In this document: positions 1-7,208 of the stretch, piece after piece
How positions within the stretch are numbered: position 1 is the first letter of the stretch
Layout of the letters: the number at the start of each line of letters is the position of its first letter
From: CAZSTA01 sp964609495 [NCBI: uncultured bacterium]
Lineage (GTDB): Bacteria; CAZSTA01
Length of the DNA stretch: 15,319 nucleotides
NCBI GenBank assembly: GCA_964609495.1
Contig: CAZSTA010000076.1
Location: forward strand, 1-15,319
Reading direction: 5' to 3'
Program-made: the position numbers and the translations under genes
The notes under the pieces: model-generated
The model's input: the letters and a program-made list of their open reading frames with translations, nothing else
Told to the model about the DNA's origin: nothing
Databases searched by the model: none

Positions 1-985
1 ATAGAAAAGCTCGTTTCCTTAATCGTAAGCGTAAAGAAGGATGGTTACCTCCATCGTTGCAGGCCAGAGTAGATCAGACTATCAATTTAGTTAAGAAGTT
101 ATTAAAGCTACTACCAATTAAGGAGATAAGCACAGAGCATGCTAAATTCGATACTCAACTTATGGAGAATCCTGAGATCAAAGGGATAGAATATCAGCAG
201 GGGGAGCTTTTTGGTTATGAAGTCAGGGAATACCTATTAGAAAAGTGGGGTAGAAGATGTGCTTATTGTGGAAGGGAAAATGTTCCTCTTGAGGTAGATC
301 ATATAATTTCCAAAAGCCGAGGGGGGACAGATAGAATAAGTAATCTAACAATAGCTTGTAAAGAGTGTAATAGGGAGAAAGGGGACAGGACAGCAGCAGA
401 GTTTGGGTATCCTGAGATACAAAGTTTGGCTAAGAAGCCTCTTAGAGATGTTGCGATGATGAATGCTACCAGGTGGAGACTTTATGAGGAGCTTTGTTCG
501 TTAGGGTATAGAGTGGAATGTTCGACTGGTGGGAGGACAAAGAAACAAAGGATAGAAAGGGGATTTCCTAAGACTCACTATTATGATGCTGTGTGTGTTG
601 GTAATATACCAGATAAGATTGATATTAAAACCACTTTTCTCTGTATATGGAAGGAGATAGGGAGAGGGCATAGAAGAATTGCTAATATAGGTAGATATGG
701 TTTCCCGAGATCTCATAGGGATAGAAGAAAGTTTCACTTCGGGTTTCAAACTGGGGATCAAGTTTTAGCGATTGTACCAAAAGGTAAATATGAGGGTATA
801 TGGAAAGGAAGAGTAGCTGTTAGAAAGAGTGGTTATTTTGATCTAAAAGATACTGATGGAAAAAGAATTATTCAAGGTATATCTTGGAAATATATGAGAT
901 TAATTCAGAGGATTAATGGTTGGCAGATTCATTATCTTCACATTCCTCCCACGACTAAAGATCGTGGGCTTCCTGTGGGGAGATC
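1..985 (+). mobile_element. Right part of an IscB-carrying IS200/IS605-like element
   Basis: The iscB gene and the terminal hairpin at 948-968 together look like the right-hand portion of an IS200/IS605-family element, which transposes as single-stranded DNA and has subterminal hairpins instead of inverted terminal repeats. The left end, omega RNA and any TnpA lie outside the window. The exact right cleavage site cannot be fixed; 985 is an estimate from the hairpin position and the start of the next gene at 994. With no TnpA in view, the element may be immobile alone and need a transposase in trans. Confidence 0.55.
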
Positions 986-989
986 GTGA
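3..989 (+). CDS. iscB: IscB RuvC/HNH RNA-guided nuclease, 5' end cut by window edge
   Basis: IscB proteins are IS200/IS605-associated nucleases that use an omega RNA, usually encoded just upstream of the gene, to cut DNA; they are relatives of the Cas9 ancestor. The frame is open from base 3, so the gene starts outside the window. A TTG at 57 is internal, because the codons before it encode an arginine-rich bridge-helix ending in GWLPPS. Numbering from codon 57, I see a RuvC-II segment with Glu27 in TEHAKFD, and an HNH domain with zinc-type Cys68/Cys71 and Cys101/Cys104, the core DHI (His82) and Asn105. A RuvC-III segment THYYDAVCVG carries His174 and Asp177. The C-terminal region (FQTGD, GRVAVR, QGIS) matches the family's DNA-motif recognition part. 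All visible catalytic residues are intact. RuvC-I and the N-terminal PLMP domain lie outside the window, as would the omega RNA. No tnpA transposase is visible. Confidence 0.9.
   Translation, partial: RKARFLNRKRKEGWLPPSLQARVDQTINLVKKLLKLLPIKEISTEHAKFDTQLMENPEIKGIEYQQGELFGYEVREYLLEKWGRRCAYCGRENVPLEVDHIISKSRGGTDRISNLTIACKECNREKGDRTAAEFGYPEIQSLAKKPLRDVAMMNATRWRLYEELCSLGYRVECSTGGRTKKQRIERGFPKTHYYDAVCVGNIPDKIDIKTTFLCIWKEIGRGHRRIANIGRYGFPRSHRDRRKFHFGFQTGDQVLAIVPKGKYEGIWKGRVAVRKSGYFDLKDTDGKRIIQGISWKYMRLIQRINGWQIHYLHIPPTTKDRGLPVGRS
948..968 (+). repeat. Subterminal hairpin of the IscB element (right end)
   Basis: There is a perfect 7-bp stem, CCCACGA (948-954) with TCGTGGG (962-968), around a 7-base loop CTAAAGA. 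Hairpins of this kind, a GC-rich stem with a CTAAAG-like loop, are typical of the ends of IS200/IS605 elements. It lies inside the last codons of iscB, so it is both coding and structural. Confidence 0.7.
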
Positions 990-993
990 TAAA

Positions 994-1875
994 ATGATAG
1001 GCGAAATAAGTGCTTTGATTAGTGCTCTTTGTTGGGCTTCCTCCAGCGTGATGTTGAAGTCGCAAACCAGTAGAGTTAATCCTATATCAATAAATATTCT
1101 GCGATGTATCTCGGCTTTAGGTTTTTTGATTCTCTTCCTAACCATTTCAGGAAAACTACAATTAGTGAACGAGTTCTCGCTCTATTCGATCATAGGATTG
1201 ACGTTCTCCGCTTCATTCGGTTTAGGATTGGGCGATACTCTTAATCTGAGAAGTATGGGGATGATTGGCGTATCGAGAGCTTTTCCCATAACGAGCATCT
1301 ATCCCATTTTCACCATAATCATAGCTTTTCTCTTCTTAGATGAAAATCTGACTTGGTCTATACTTCTCGGCTCTCTCTTAATTTTAGGAGGGGTATATTT
1401 GATAGCCAGCCCTTCAAGGAGAAAGCTCTCGATAGATGAGATTGAGCCAGCAACATTAAAGAGGGGAATATTAATGGCTTTAGGGGCAGCTCTCTTCTGG
1501 TCCTTATCTGTGACAATATTAAAGATATTTATGGAGAATCTCGATCCACTTGTAACTAATATCGTCAGACTTCCCGCAATTATTCTGCTTCTCTGGATTT
1601 TTTATCCCCAACGAAGTGAGGTATTTCGGATAAGGCGATATAACCGAAATTCTCTCCTTATTATCGCGGTAGGAGGGATAATAGGTATGGGGATCGGTGG
1701 GATATTATTTCTGATTGGGATTAAGAACGCAGGCGCGGCTAAAACCACAGTTTTGACTTCCCTTTCCCCATTTTTTGCAGTTATCTTCTCCTTGCTTTTC
1801 CTTAAGGAGAAGGTAACCCTAAGGATAATTGTCGGCTCTATACTATCGATAATAGGAGTGTGGTTTGTGGTGTGA
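994..1875 (+). CDS. EamA/DMT-family transporter
   Basis: This is a 293-residue inner-membrane protein of the drug/metabolite transporter superfamily, which exports or exchanges small metabolites. The sequence is almost wholly hydrophobic helices and has the two-fold EamA repeat. Each half ends with the same pattern: FLFLDENLT followed by a helix ending GGVYLI near residues 120-145, and LLFLKEKVT followed by a helix ending GVWFVV at the C-terminus. About ten membrane spans are expected. I chose ATG 994 because the hydrophobic first helix starts there; a longer frame from 916 would overlap iscB and the element hairpin. A GGGGAG at 977-982 is a possible but slightly distant ribosome site. The start lies 5 bp after the iscB stop, so the element apparently inserted right against this gene and may have replaced its leader. 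The substrate cannot be predicted. Confidence 0.85.
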   Translation: MIGEISALISALCWASSSVMLKSQTSRVNPISINILRCISALGFLILFLTISGKLQLVNEFSLYSIIGLTFSASFGLGLGDTLNLRSMGMIGVSRAFPITSIYPIFTIIIAFLFLDENLTWSILLGSLLILGGVYLIASPSRRKLSIDEIEPATLKRGILMALGAALFWSLSVTILKIFMENLDPLVTNIVRLPAIILLLWIFYPQRSEVFRIRRYNRNSLLIIAVGGIIGMGIGGILFLIGIKNAGAAKTTVLTSLSPFFAVIFSLLFLKEKVTLRIIVGSILSIIGVWFVV

Positions 1876-1953
1876 TCTACACAGGAAGGTGATTTCGTAA
1901 GCATGTAGAATATTGTGCTAGCGGTTTGAACTCCCTTAAATCACCCTCCCCTA

Positions 1954-1976
1954 ACCCCTCCCGTCAAGGGAGGGGT
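1954..1976. repeat. Perfect 9-bp hairpin
   Basis: ACCCCTCCC (1954-1962) pairs with GGGAGGGGT (1968-1976) around the loop GTCAA. It lies 78 bp past the EamA stop codon and has no T-tract after it on either strand, so it is not a standard intrinsic terminator. It is best read as part of the palindromic repeat block. Confidence 0.7.
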
Positions 1977-2005
1977 AAATAAAGAGAGCAATCTTATCTG
2001 GATGT

Positions 2006-2030
2006 TCCCTCTCCCCTCGTGGGAGAGGGA
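2006..2030. repeat. Perfect 10-bp hairpin
   Basis: TCCCTCTCCC (2006-2015) pairs with GGGAGAGGGA (2021-2030) around the loop CTCGT. It is followed by TAGGGTGAGGGGG, a tail often seen with this palindrome type in dispersed bacterial intergenic repeats. It is the second stem of the block between the EamA gene and the ANT(6)-like gene. Confidence 0.7.
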
Positions 2031-2097
2031 TAGGGTGAGGGGGAGAATCACATTCCCCAGGACAAAGTTTACATGCTTGGGGTGATTTCTCATTCGC

Positions 2098-2125
2098 TTG
2101 ACAAAAGATCACAATATGATAAAAT
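2098..2125 (+). promoter_or_regulatory. Sigma-70-type promoter for the ANT(6)-like gene
   Basis: A consensus -35 box TTGACA (2098-2103) is followed after 16 bp by TAAAAT (2120-2125). The ribosome site AGGAGAAGGGA (2137-2147) and the ATG at 2148 follow directly, giving a leader of about 15-20 bases. Because only 12 bp separate this gene from the next, the promoter may also drive the four genes that follow. Confidence 0.65.
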
Positions 2126-2147
2126 TATGTTATATTAGGAGAAGGGA

Positions 2148-3026
2148 ATGAACCAACCCCCATTGACTTACGAGCAGTTGACAGAAAGATTCGTTGCATG
2201 GGCTGAAGATCGTGCTGATATTCGAGCAGCAATCGTTGTAGGATCTCGGGCTCGGGTTGATCACCCTGTAGATGAATGGTCAGACCTGGATATGTTGATT
2301 TTCGCCACCAATCCAGAATACTATCTATTAAGAACTGATTGGCTGGAAAACATTGGTAATATTTGGATCACCATAATTGGTAGAACTGAGGGAGGTGATC
2401 CAGAGCGTCTCGTCTTGTTCGAGGGTGGATTCCAAGTTGATTTCGTTATTCTCTCAAACGATATTTTGCCTCGACTTGTGCATGCTGAATCAGTTCCAGA
2501 TGTCATCAGACGAGGGACGCGCGTTCTTCTCGATAAGGATGGACTGGTCGCTCAAATGATTCCATCATCTCTTGAGCCTCCATCCCTTCATCCGCCGACT
2601 CAAGACGAATTCATACAGGTTATTAACAGCTTTTGGTTTATCGCCGTGTGTACGGCGAAGCAATTACGGCGTGGTGAGCTATGGATGATCAAATTATTAC
2701 ACGATGCCAAGATGAAGGGTTTGTTGCTTCGGATGATGGAATGGCACGCTCGCGCTATAAACGGATGGAATTATGATACGTGGCATATGGGACGTTTTCT
2801 TAGAGAATGGGCAGATCCTCGCGCCCTGGAAGATCTACGCGGCACATTTGCCCACTTTGACGAGGATGACAGTTGGAGTGCACTCTTGGCGACAATGGAT
2901 TTATTTCGTTGGTTGGCTATCGAAACATCGGAGAAGTTGAGCTATCAATACCCAGCTCTTTCTGATGAGCGGGCAACTGGATTAGTAAGGAAATTTTTTT
3001 CGAGTAGGAACTTAAATTCACTCTAA
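2148..3026 (+). CDS. ANT(6)-family (streptomycin-type) aminoglycoside nucleotidyltransferase
   Basis: This 292-residue protein belongs to the AadE/ANT(6) family, cytoplasmic enzymes that transfer AMP from ATP to streptomycin. The nucleotidyltransferase motif is GSRAR (from Gly32), then EWSDLD with metal-binding Asp46 and Asp48; a third Asp is at 98 (FQVDFV). The spacing, TDWLENIGNIW after the active site, NSFWF near the middle and LSYQYP near the C-terminus all resemble ANT(6) enzymes, and length is normal (about 290-300). Arginine codons are mostly CGN, whereas its neighbours favour AGA/AGG, which suggests acquisition from another genome; the flanking repeat block fits this. It has its own promoter and ribosome site. 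Environmental members of this family often have unproven substrates, so resistance is only a possibility. Confidence 0.85.
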   Translation: MNQPPLTYEQLTERFVAWAEDRADIRAAIVVGSRARVDHPVDEWSDLDMLIFATNPEYYLLRTDWLENIGNIWITIIGRTEGGDPERLVLFEGGFQVDFVILSNDILPRLVHAESVPDVIRRGTRVLLDKDGLVAQMIPSSLEPPSLHPPTQDEFIQVINSFWFIAVCTAKQLRRGELWMIKLLHDAKMKGLLLRMMEWHARAINGWNYDTWHMGRFLREWADPRALEDLRGTFAHFDEDDSWSALLATMDLFRWLAIETSEKLSYQYPALSDERATGLVRKFFSSRNLNSL

Positions 3027-3038
3027 GAGGTATCACAG

Positions 3039-4304
3039 ATGGATGAAAAACTAGCGATAAAGGGAGGAACTCCAGCGGTGCAGAGACCTTTCCCTCCGAT
3101 GTTTCCCGGAGGGATGGAGATCGGCGCCGAGGAGGAGAGAGCGGTGATCGAGGTTCTTAGATCTAAGCGCCTTTTTCGTTACTATGGACCTTTAGAAACA
3201 CCCTCTAAGGTAGCGGAATTTGAGGAGAAGTTCGCTGAACGCGTGGGCGTTAAGTATGCTTTGGGAGTGACTTCAGGAACAGCCGCCCTCATCGCGGGTC
3301 TCGTCGGAATCGGAATTGGCCCTGGAGATGAGGTGATAGTTCCCGCCTATACCTTCATCGCCTCCGCAACTGCTATTCTCGCGGTCAATGCTATTCCGGT
3401 GATCGTAGAGGTGGATGACTCTTTGACCCTCGATCCCGAAGCCTTCGAGGCGGCTATCACTCCGCAGACTAAAGCGGTTATGCCAGTTCATATGCGAGGT
3501 ATTCCTGCCCAGATGGACAAAATTATGGATATCGCTCGCAAGCATAACCTCAAGGTAATTGAAGATGTTGCCCAGTCCGATGGGGGAAGCTTCCGGGGGA
3601 GGAGGTTAGGCTCTATAGGAGATGTGGGAGGATTCAGCCTCCAATACCATAAGATCATCACTACTGGTGAAGGGGGAATAGTCACCACCGATGATGAGGA
3701 GGTTATGAACAGAGCCAGGCAATATCATGATGATGCTTGTGCTTTTAGGGAAACTGGAGAGATGAGCTTAATTCCCATTCCCGGGGTAAATTATCGGATG
3801 AACGAGATATCAGGAGCGCTAGGTCTAGTTCAGTTGAAGAAGCTCGATGGTCTATTGGCAAAGATGTGGAGCTATAAGGCTAAGATCAAAGAGGCGACAA
3901 GGGAGTTCTTGGGTATCCAGTTCAGAAGAATCCCTGATGAAGATGGAGATACTGGAATCTGTTTGATGTTCTTCCTTCCTACGGTTGAGAAGGCTAAGGA
4001 GATCGCTACCGCACTTAGAGCGGAGGGAGTAATCGCTGGAACTTGGTATAGCAAGGATGTTCCCGACTGGCATGTATATGCTCACTGGAAACATATCCTC
4101 CAGAAGAAAGCCACTAACAGAGTTGGCTGCCCTTATACCTGTCCTTATTACAAGGGTTCGGTGGAATATTCAGAGGACATGTGTCCAAAGACGCTCGACT
4201 ATCTCGGCAGAGTAATTCATATGAATATCAGTCCTATGCTCACTAAGGAGGATGTAGAACAGATTATATATGGTATGAGGAAAGTTTTTAAAGCTTTATT
4301 ATAG
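3039..4304 (+). CDS. DegT/DnrJ/EryC1/StrS-family PLP aminotransferase
   Basis: This 421-residue fold-type I PLP enzyme belongs to the family that transaminates keto-sugars or keto-cyclitols, usually with glutamate or glutamine as donor. Visible features are TSGTAAL (78-84, phosphate-binding turn), PAYTFIAS (102-109), EDVAQS (175-180, with Asp176 expected to contact the PLP ring nitrogen) and the Schiff-base lysine Lys205 in YHKIITTGEGG. The C-terminal part has cysteines in CPYTCPYY and MCPKT, a pattern found in one large uncharacterised branch of the family. It starts 12 bp after the ANT(6)-like stop, with a GAGG ribosome site, and is followed 13 bp later by the deacetylase. It is full length with an intact active site. 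Most characterised relatives are biosynthetic and act on NDP-sugars, but no nucleotide-sugar genes lie nearby, so a catabolic or cyclitol role is equally possible. Confidence 0.9.
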   Translation: MDEKLAIKGGTPAVQRPFPPMFPGGMEIGAEEERAVIEVLRSKRLFRYYGPLETPSKVAEFEEKFAERVGVKYALGVTSGTAALIAGLVGIGIGPGDEVIVPAYTFIASATAILAVNAIPVIVEVDDSLTLDPEAFEAAITPQTKAVMPVHMRGIPAQMDKIMDIARKHNLKVIEDVAQSDGGSFRGRRLGSIGDVGGFSLQYHKIITTGEGGIVTTDDEEVMNRARQYHDDACAFRETGEMSLIPIPGVNYRMNEISGALGLVQLKKLDGLLAKMWSYKAKIKEATREFLGIQFRRIPDEDGDTGICLMFFLPTVEKAKEIATALRAEGVIAGTWYSKDVPDWHVYAHWKHILQKKATNRVGCPYTCPYYKGSVEYSEDMCPKTLDYLGRVIHMNISPMLTKEDVEQIIYGMRKVFKALL

Positions 4305-4317
4305 CGAGGAGGTTTGA

Positions 4318-5151
4318 ATGGTGGATGATAAGAGGATACCAACGCTTCTGATCGGTTATGACGTAGAGAGTCCAGAACCAGATATAACCCGTGCTTTTTT
4401 GAAGAAGCTTCTTGAAGTCCATACTAAATATGATGTTCCTTGGACGATGTTTGTAGTAGGAAGAACTTTGGAGGGATCTGTTGATGCTTTTAAGGAGGTA
4501 GCCGAATCTCCCCTAGCCGATATCCAACAACATACTTATTCTCATATGCTATTGAAGACAGTGGTGATAGAGAATGAGGACGGGGTCAACATCTTTCGTA
4601 GTGGAACTTTGGAACAGATCGAGGAGGAGGTTAGGAAGACTAACGAACTTTTGAAGCTTCACTTGAATATCGATTGTATAGGACTCACCGGTCCTTATTG
4701 CTATTACCGGGGATTGGCAGATCGACTCGATATATTGGAGATCCTTCACCAAAATGGGATTCGTTTCACTCGCACTTATGGGCGAAATGAACACGATTGG
4801 CAACCGGTATCGTTCGATATCCAGCCCTTCTACTATGAACCTCAAGGATTTCCCGATATATTGGAATTTCCGATCCAGGGCTGGCAAGATGTGAGCTGGC
4901 GAGAGAAATATGGCTGGGATAAGATAGACGAATACATAGCTTCTCTCAAAGATAATATCGATTATGTGGTTGAGAAAAAATTGACTTATTCCTACGCTAC
5001 CCATGACTGGAGTAGCATAAGGAATAATCCCGATATGGATATCATCAGAGCGCTGATCGAGTATGCCCAAGAGAGAGGAGTAAGAATAACGAGTTATAAG
5101 GAGTATTATGAGGAGATGGAGAGTAGGAGAAATAGCTTGATGGATATCTGA
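4318..5151 (+). CDS. Polysaccharide deacetylase (NodB/CE4)-like hydrolase
   Basis: This 277-residue protein has the NodB-homology fold, a distorted barrel in which a metal ion bound by one Asp and two His removes N-acetyl (or related amide) groups. Motif 1 is GYDVES (Asp15, with Glu17 in place of the common second Asp), motif 2 is HTYSH (His72 and His76), motif 3 is TGPYCYYRG and the last conserved histidine is in YATHDWS. There is no signal peptide, so it should act in the cytoplasm on small sugars or amides, not on cell wall. AGGAGG at 4307-4312 marks the start. It sits between the aminotransferase and a metallo-hydrolase with gaps of 13 and 15 bp, so the genes are almost certainly co-transcribed. 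The D-x-E form of motif 1 resembles allantoinase/PuuE-type members more than chitin deacetylases. The substrate is unknown. Confidence 0.8.
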   Translation: MVDDKRIPTLLIGYDVESPEPDITRAFLKKLLEVHTKYDVPWTMFVVGRTLEGSVDAFKEVAESPLADIQQHTYSHMLLKTVVIENEDGVNIFRSGTLEQIEEEVRKTNELLKLHLNIDCIGLTGPYCYYRGLADRLDILEILHQNGIRFTRTYGRNEHDWQPVSFDIQPFYYEPQGFPDILEFPIQGWQDVSWREKYGWDKIDEYIASLKDNIDYVVEKKLTYSYATHDWSSIRNNPDMDIIRALIEYAQERGVRITSYKEYYEEMESRRNSLMDI

Positions 5152-5166
5152 GAAAGGAGGATCGTT

Positions 5167-6078
5167 ATGATTGATAATTTTGGAGAAACCGAGGATGTTA
5201 AAATAATCACCTTAATCGATAATTACACTAATCTCATCTTAGAATCGAAAGGTGAGGTAAAGCGATTAGAGGAAGATTTCGATCCTCCTCTAGCAGAGCA
5301 TGGGCTATCGATCTATATACAACTGAAATCGGAATCTCAGACTGTATTACTTGATACCGGGGTTACCAAGGTATCCCTACTGTATAATATGAAGGCTTTC
5401 AAACTGGATCCTAGGGATATAGACAAATTGGTGATCAGTCATGGACATTTCGATCACACCGCCTCCGTAGTTGAGGTTATAAGAGCCTCGGGTAAGAGGA
5501 TGCCAGTGGTAGTTCATCCCCACGTCTTCTTGGAGAGATGGTTTATCTCCTCCGATGGCAGGAAAGCAGGGCCCCAAATTGTCGAAAGAGAAGAATGGGA
5601 GGAGGTTGGAGCGGAGATCGTAGAGATCGAAAAACCGTATCAACTAACCTCGGGATGTTGGGCAACTGGTCCCGTTCCCAGGACGAATGACTTTGAATTA
5701 GGTATTCCCACGGCATACTATCGAGATAATGGCGAGTTCAAGCACGATCCGATAACTGACGATCAATCCATAGTGGTGAATATCAAAGGTAAGGGATTAG
5801 TGATAATTTCAGGTTGTGCGCATGCTGGAATTATCAATACCGTAAATTACGCTCGCGAGATTAGTGGAGTTGAAAAAGTGCATACTGTTATCGGCGGTTT
5901 TCACCTAACAGGAGCATCTGAAGAGAAAATAGAAAGAACAATCAAGGAGATGAAAGCCTTCAAGCCTAAACTCGTTATTCCCATGCATTGCACTGGCTTC
6001 TCTGCCACAAGGGAATTTGCTGAGGAGATGCCCTCTCAATTCGTCTTGAACGCAGTGGGGACTTCCATCCACTTTTAA
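5167..6078 (+). CDS. Metallo-beta-lactamase-fold hydrolase, COG1237 type
   Basis: This 303-residue cytoplasmic protein has the metallo-beta-lactamase fold. The metal motif HGHFDHT is at 92-98 (His92, His94, Asp96, His97); a second-site segment SGCAHAGI contains His219, and GGFHL contains His246. LLDTG at 61-65 is the usual early strand. The SGCAHAGI and IGGFHL signatures are those of COG1237, a group that includes enzymes annotated as dihydropterin-ribofuranosyl-aminobenzene-phosphate synthases; many members are uncharacterised. A clear Shine-Dalgarno AAAGGAGG (5153-5160) sets the start. It lies 15 bp after the deacetylase and 21 bp before the MtaA-like gene. Hydrolysis of a phosphate-, lactone- or ester-bearing intermediate is possible but not shown by the sequence. 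Confidence 0.8.
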   Translation: MIDNFGETEDVKIITLIDNYTNLILESKGEVKRLEEDFDPPLAEHGLSIYIQLKSESQTVLLDTGVTKVSLLYNMKAFKLDPRDIDKLVISHGHFDHTASVVEVIRASGKRMPVVVHPHVFLERWFISSDGRKAGPQIVEREEWEEVGAEIVEIEKPYQLTSGCWATGPVPRTNDFELGIPTAYYRDNGEFKHDPITDDQSIVVNIKGKGLVIISGCAHAGIINTVNYAREISGVEKVHTVIGGFHLTGASEEKIERTIKEMKAFKPKLVIPMHCTGFSATREFAEEMPSQFVLNAVGTSIHF

Positions 6079-6099
6079 AGAAAGATTAGAGGTGTTAAT

Positions 6100-7101
6100 A
6101 TGAACTCAAGAGATAGATTTTTAAATTCTTTAAAACGAGAGAAAGTTGATAGAATCTCCGTGGGAAATGCGGTATCGATCGCTACTTTGGATATGATGGA
6201 TGCTACGGGTTATTACTTTCCCGAGGTCCACTTAGACGCGGAGAAGATGGTAGGTCTGGCTAGAGCTGGATATGAGCTTCTAGGCTATGACACGATAGCT
6301 CCGATCTTCAGTGTTCAACAAGAGGCTGAAGCGCTGGGATGCAAAGTAGATTGGGGAACTATAGATATGATGCCCGATGTTAAGGGACATCTTTGCAAAG
6401 AACCAGAGGACATAGTTATTCCCAAGGATTTCCTAGATAAACGCTCCACCAGAGTTGTCCTAGACGCTTTGAGATTATTGAAGAATATATTTGATGATGA
6501 GGTAGCAATCGTGGGAAAGGTCTTTGGTCCTTGGACATTAGGATATCATCTCTTCGGAGTGGAGGAGTTCTTGATATCAACCATCTTAGCAGAAGATAAG
6601 GTGCGAAAGATATTGAGCATACTGAAGGAGGTTACAGTGATCTTCGCCAAAGCTCAGATCGAAGCCGGAGCCGATGTCCTCACCTTAGCCGATCATGCTA
6701 CTGGAGATCTATGTAGTCCTATGGCCTATAGAGATTTCTTAATGGACGTCCATAAGGAGTTGAAGGAAAGGATCTCGGTCCCTATAATCCTTCATATCTG
6801 CGGAGATACAGCCGATCGCATGGGATATATTGCCCAGACCGGTATTGACTGCTTTCATTTCGAGTCTAAAGTCGATCCTTTCGTCGCTAAGGAGATAGTT
6901 GATGATAGGATCATACTGATGGGAAACATTAATAATCCGGAGACGTTGCTGTTTGGAACTGTCGAGGATGTCAAAGAGGAGACTAGAAGGGTTATGAGCG
7001 CGGGGATAGAGATATTAGCCCCTGAATGTGCAGTGCCTCTTCAGACTCCTATGAGGAATCTTAAAGCTATAGTAGATGCAGTTGAAGATTCTCAATTCTA
7101 A
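6100..7101 (+). CDS. MtaA/CmuA-type methyltransferase (uroporphyrinogen decarboxylase superfamily)
   Basis: This 333-residue TIM-barrel protein belongs to the UroD superfamily. Uroporphyrinogen decarboxylase itself is unlikely because the protein has the zinc motif H-x-C...C of methylcobamide methyltransferases: His232 and Cys234 in LHICGDT and Cys310 in LAPECAVP. MtaA and CmuA proteins use this zinc to activate a thiol or other acceptor and take a methyl group from a corrinoid protein. The opening MNSRDRFLNSLKREKVDR is typical of the group. AGAGGTG at 6088-6094 serves the ATG at 6100. It is the last gene of the four-gene run; a 159-bp AT-rich gap with a new promoter follows. No corrinoid protein or MtaB-like partner is in the window. 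It may demethylate a methylated sugar or transfer methyl groups for a partner encoded elsewhere. Many such proteins in sugar operons remain uncharacterised. Confidence 0.8.
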   Translation: MNSRDRFLNSLKREKVDRISVGNAVSIATLDMMDATGYYFPEVHLDAEKMVGLARAGYELLGYDTIAPIFSVQQEAEALGCKVDWGTIDMMPDVKGHLCKEPEDIVIPKDFLDKRSTRVVLDALRLLKNIFDDEVAIVGKVFGPWTLGYHLFGVEEFLISTILAEDKVRKILSILKEVTVIFAKAQIEAGADVLTLADHATGDLCSPMAYRDFLMDVHKELKERISVPIILHICGDTADRMGYIAQTGIDCFHFESKVDPFVAKEIVDDRIILMGNINNPETLLFGTVEDVKEETRRVMSAGIEILAPECAVPLQTPMRNLKAIVDAVEDSQF

Positions 7102-7179
7102 TTCCTCATTTTTAATGCGCTACTCGGGATTATATCAACCGATATTTGAATAAGCTATGAATTTAATAACAAATCTCTC

Positions 7180-7208
7180 TTGCATTTTAACTAATTATAT
7201 GATATAAT
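7180..7208 (+). promoter_or_regulatory. Sigma-70-type promoter of the microcompartment operon
   Basis: TTGCAT (7180-7185) and a perfect TATAAT (7203-7208) are spaced by 17 bp in an AT-rich gap. The expected transcript start near 7215 leaves a leader of about 45 bases before the aldolase ATG at 7261. No terminator is evident between the MtaA-like stop at 7101 and this promoter, so read-through from upstream could add to its output. I found no clear operator palindrome around it. Confidence 0.7.

Larger units (their letters stand above)
1885..2090. repeat. MITE- or REP-like block of nested palindromes
   Basis: This non-coding stretch fills most of the 272-bp gap between the EamA gene and the next promoter. 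An outer inverted repeat, AAGCATGTA at 1899-1907 and TACATGCTT at 2070-2078, encloses two strong C/G-rich hairpins (1954-1976 and 2006-2030). GGTGATTT occurs in direct orientation near both edges (1888-1895 and 2081-2088). TCACCCTCCCCTAACCCC on the left is roughly complementary to GGGATAGGGTGAGGGG on the right, so the whole block could fold as one structure. Such CCCTCTCCC...GGGAGAGGG units are commonly dispersed in bacterial genomes. No protein is encoded. The edges are approximate. Confidence 0.5.

Noticed and set aside
57-59. TTG at 57 as the start of iscB
   Set aside because: The frame stays open to the left edge and encodes a typical IscB bridge helix there, so the gene is cut by the window rather than starting at 57.
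1-989. Cas9 or a CRISPR array
   Set aside because: The nuclease has the compact IscB layout with no REC lobe visible, and no direct-repeat array occurs anywhere in the window.
916-993. Upstream extension of the EamA gene to an earlier in-frame start
   Set aside because: It would overlap the iscB C-terminus and element hairpin and adds a non-membrane segment atypical of EamA proteins; ATG 994 gives the normal first helix.
6100-7101. True uroporphyrinogen decarboxylase (hemE)
   Set aside because: The HxC...C zinc motif and MtaA-like N-terminus are present, and no other haem biosynthesis gene is nearby.
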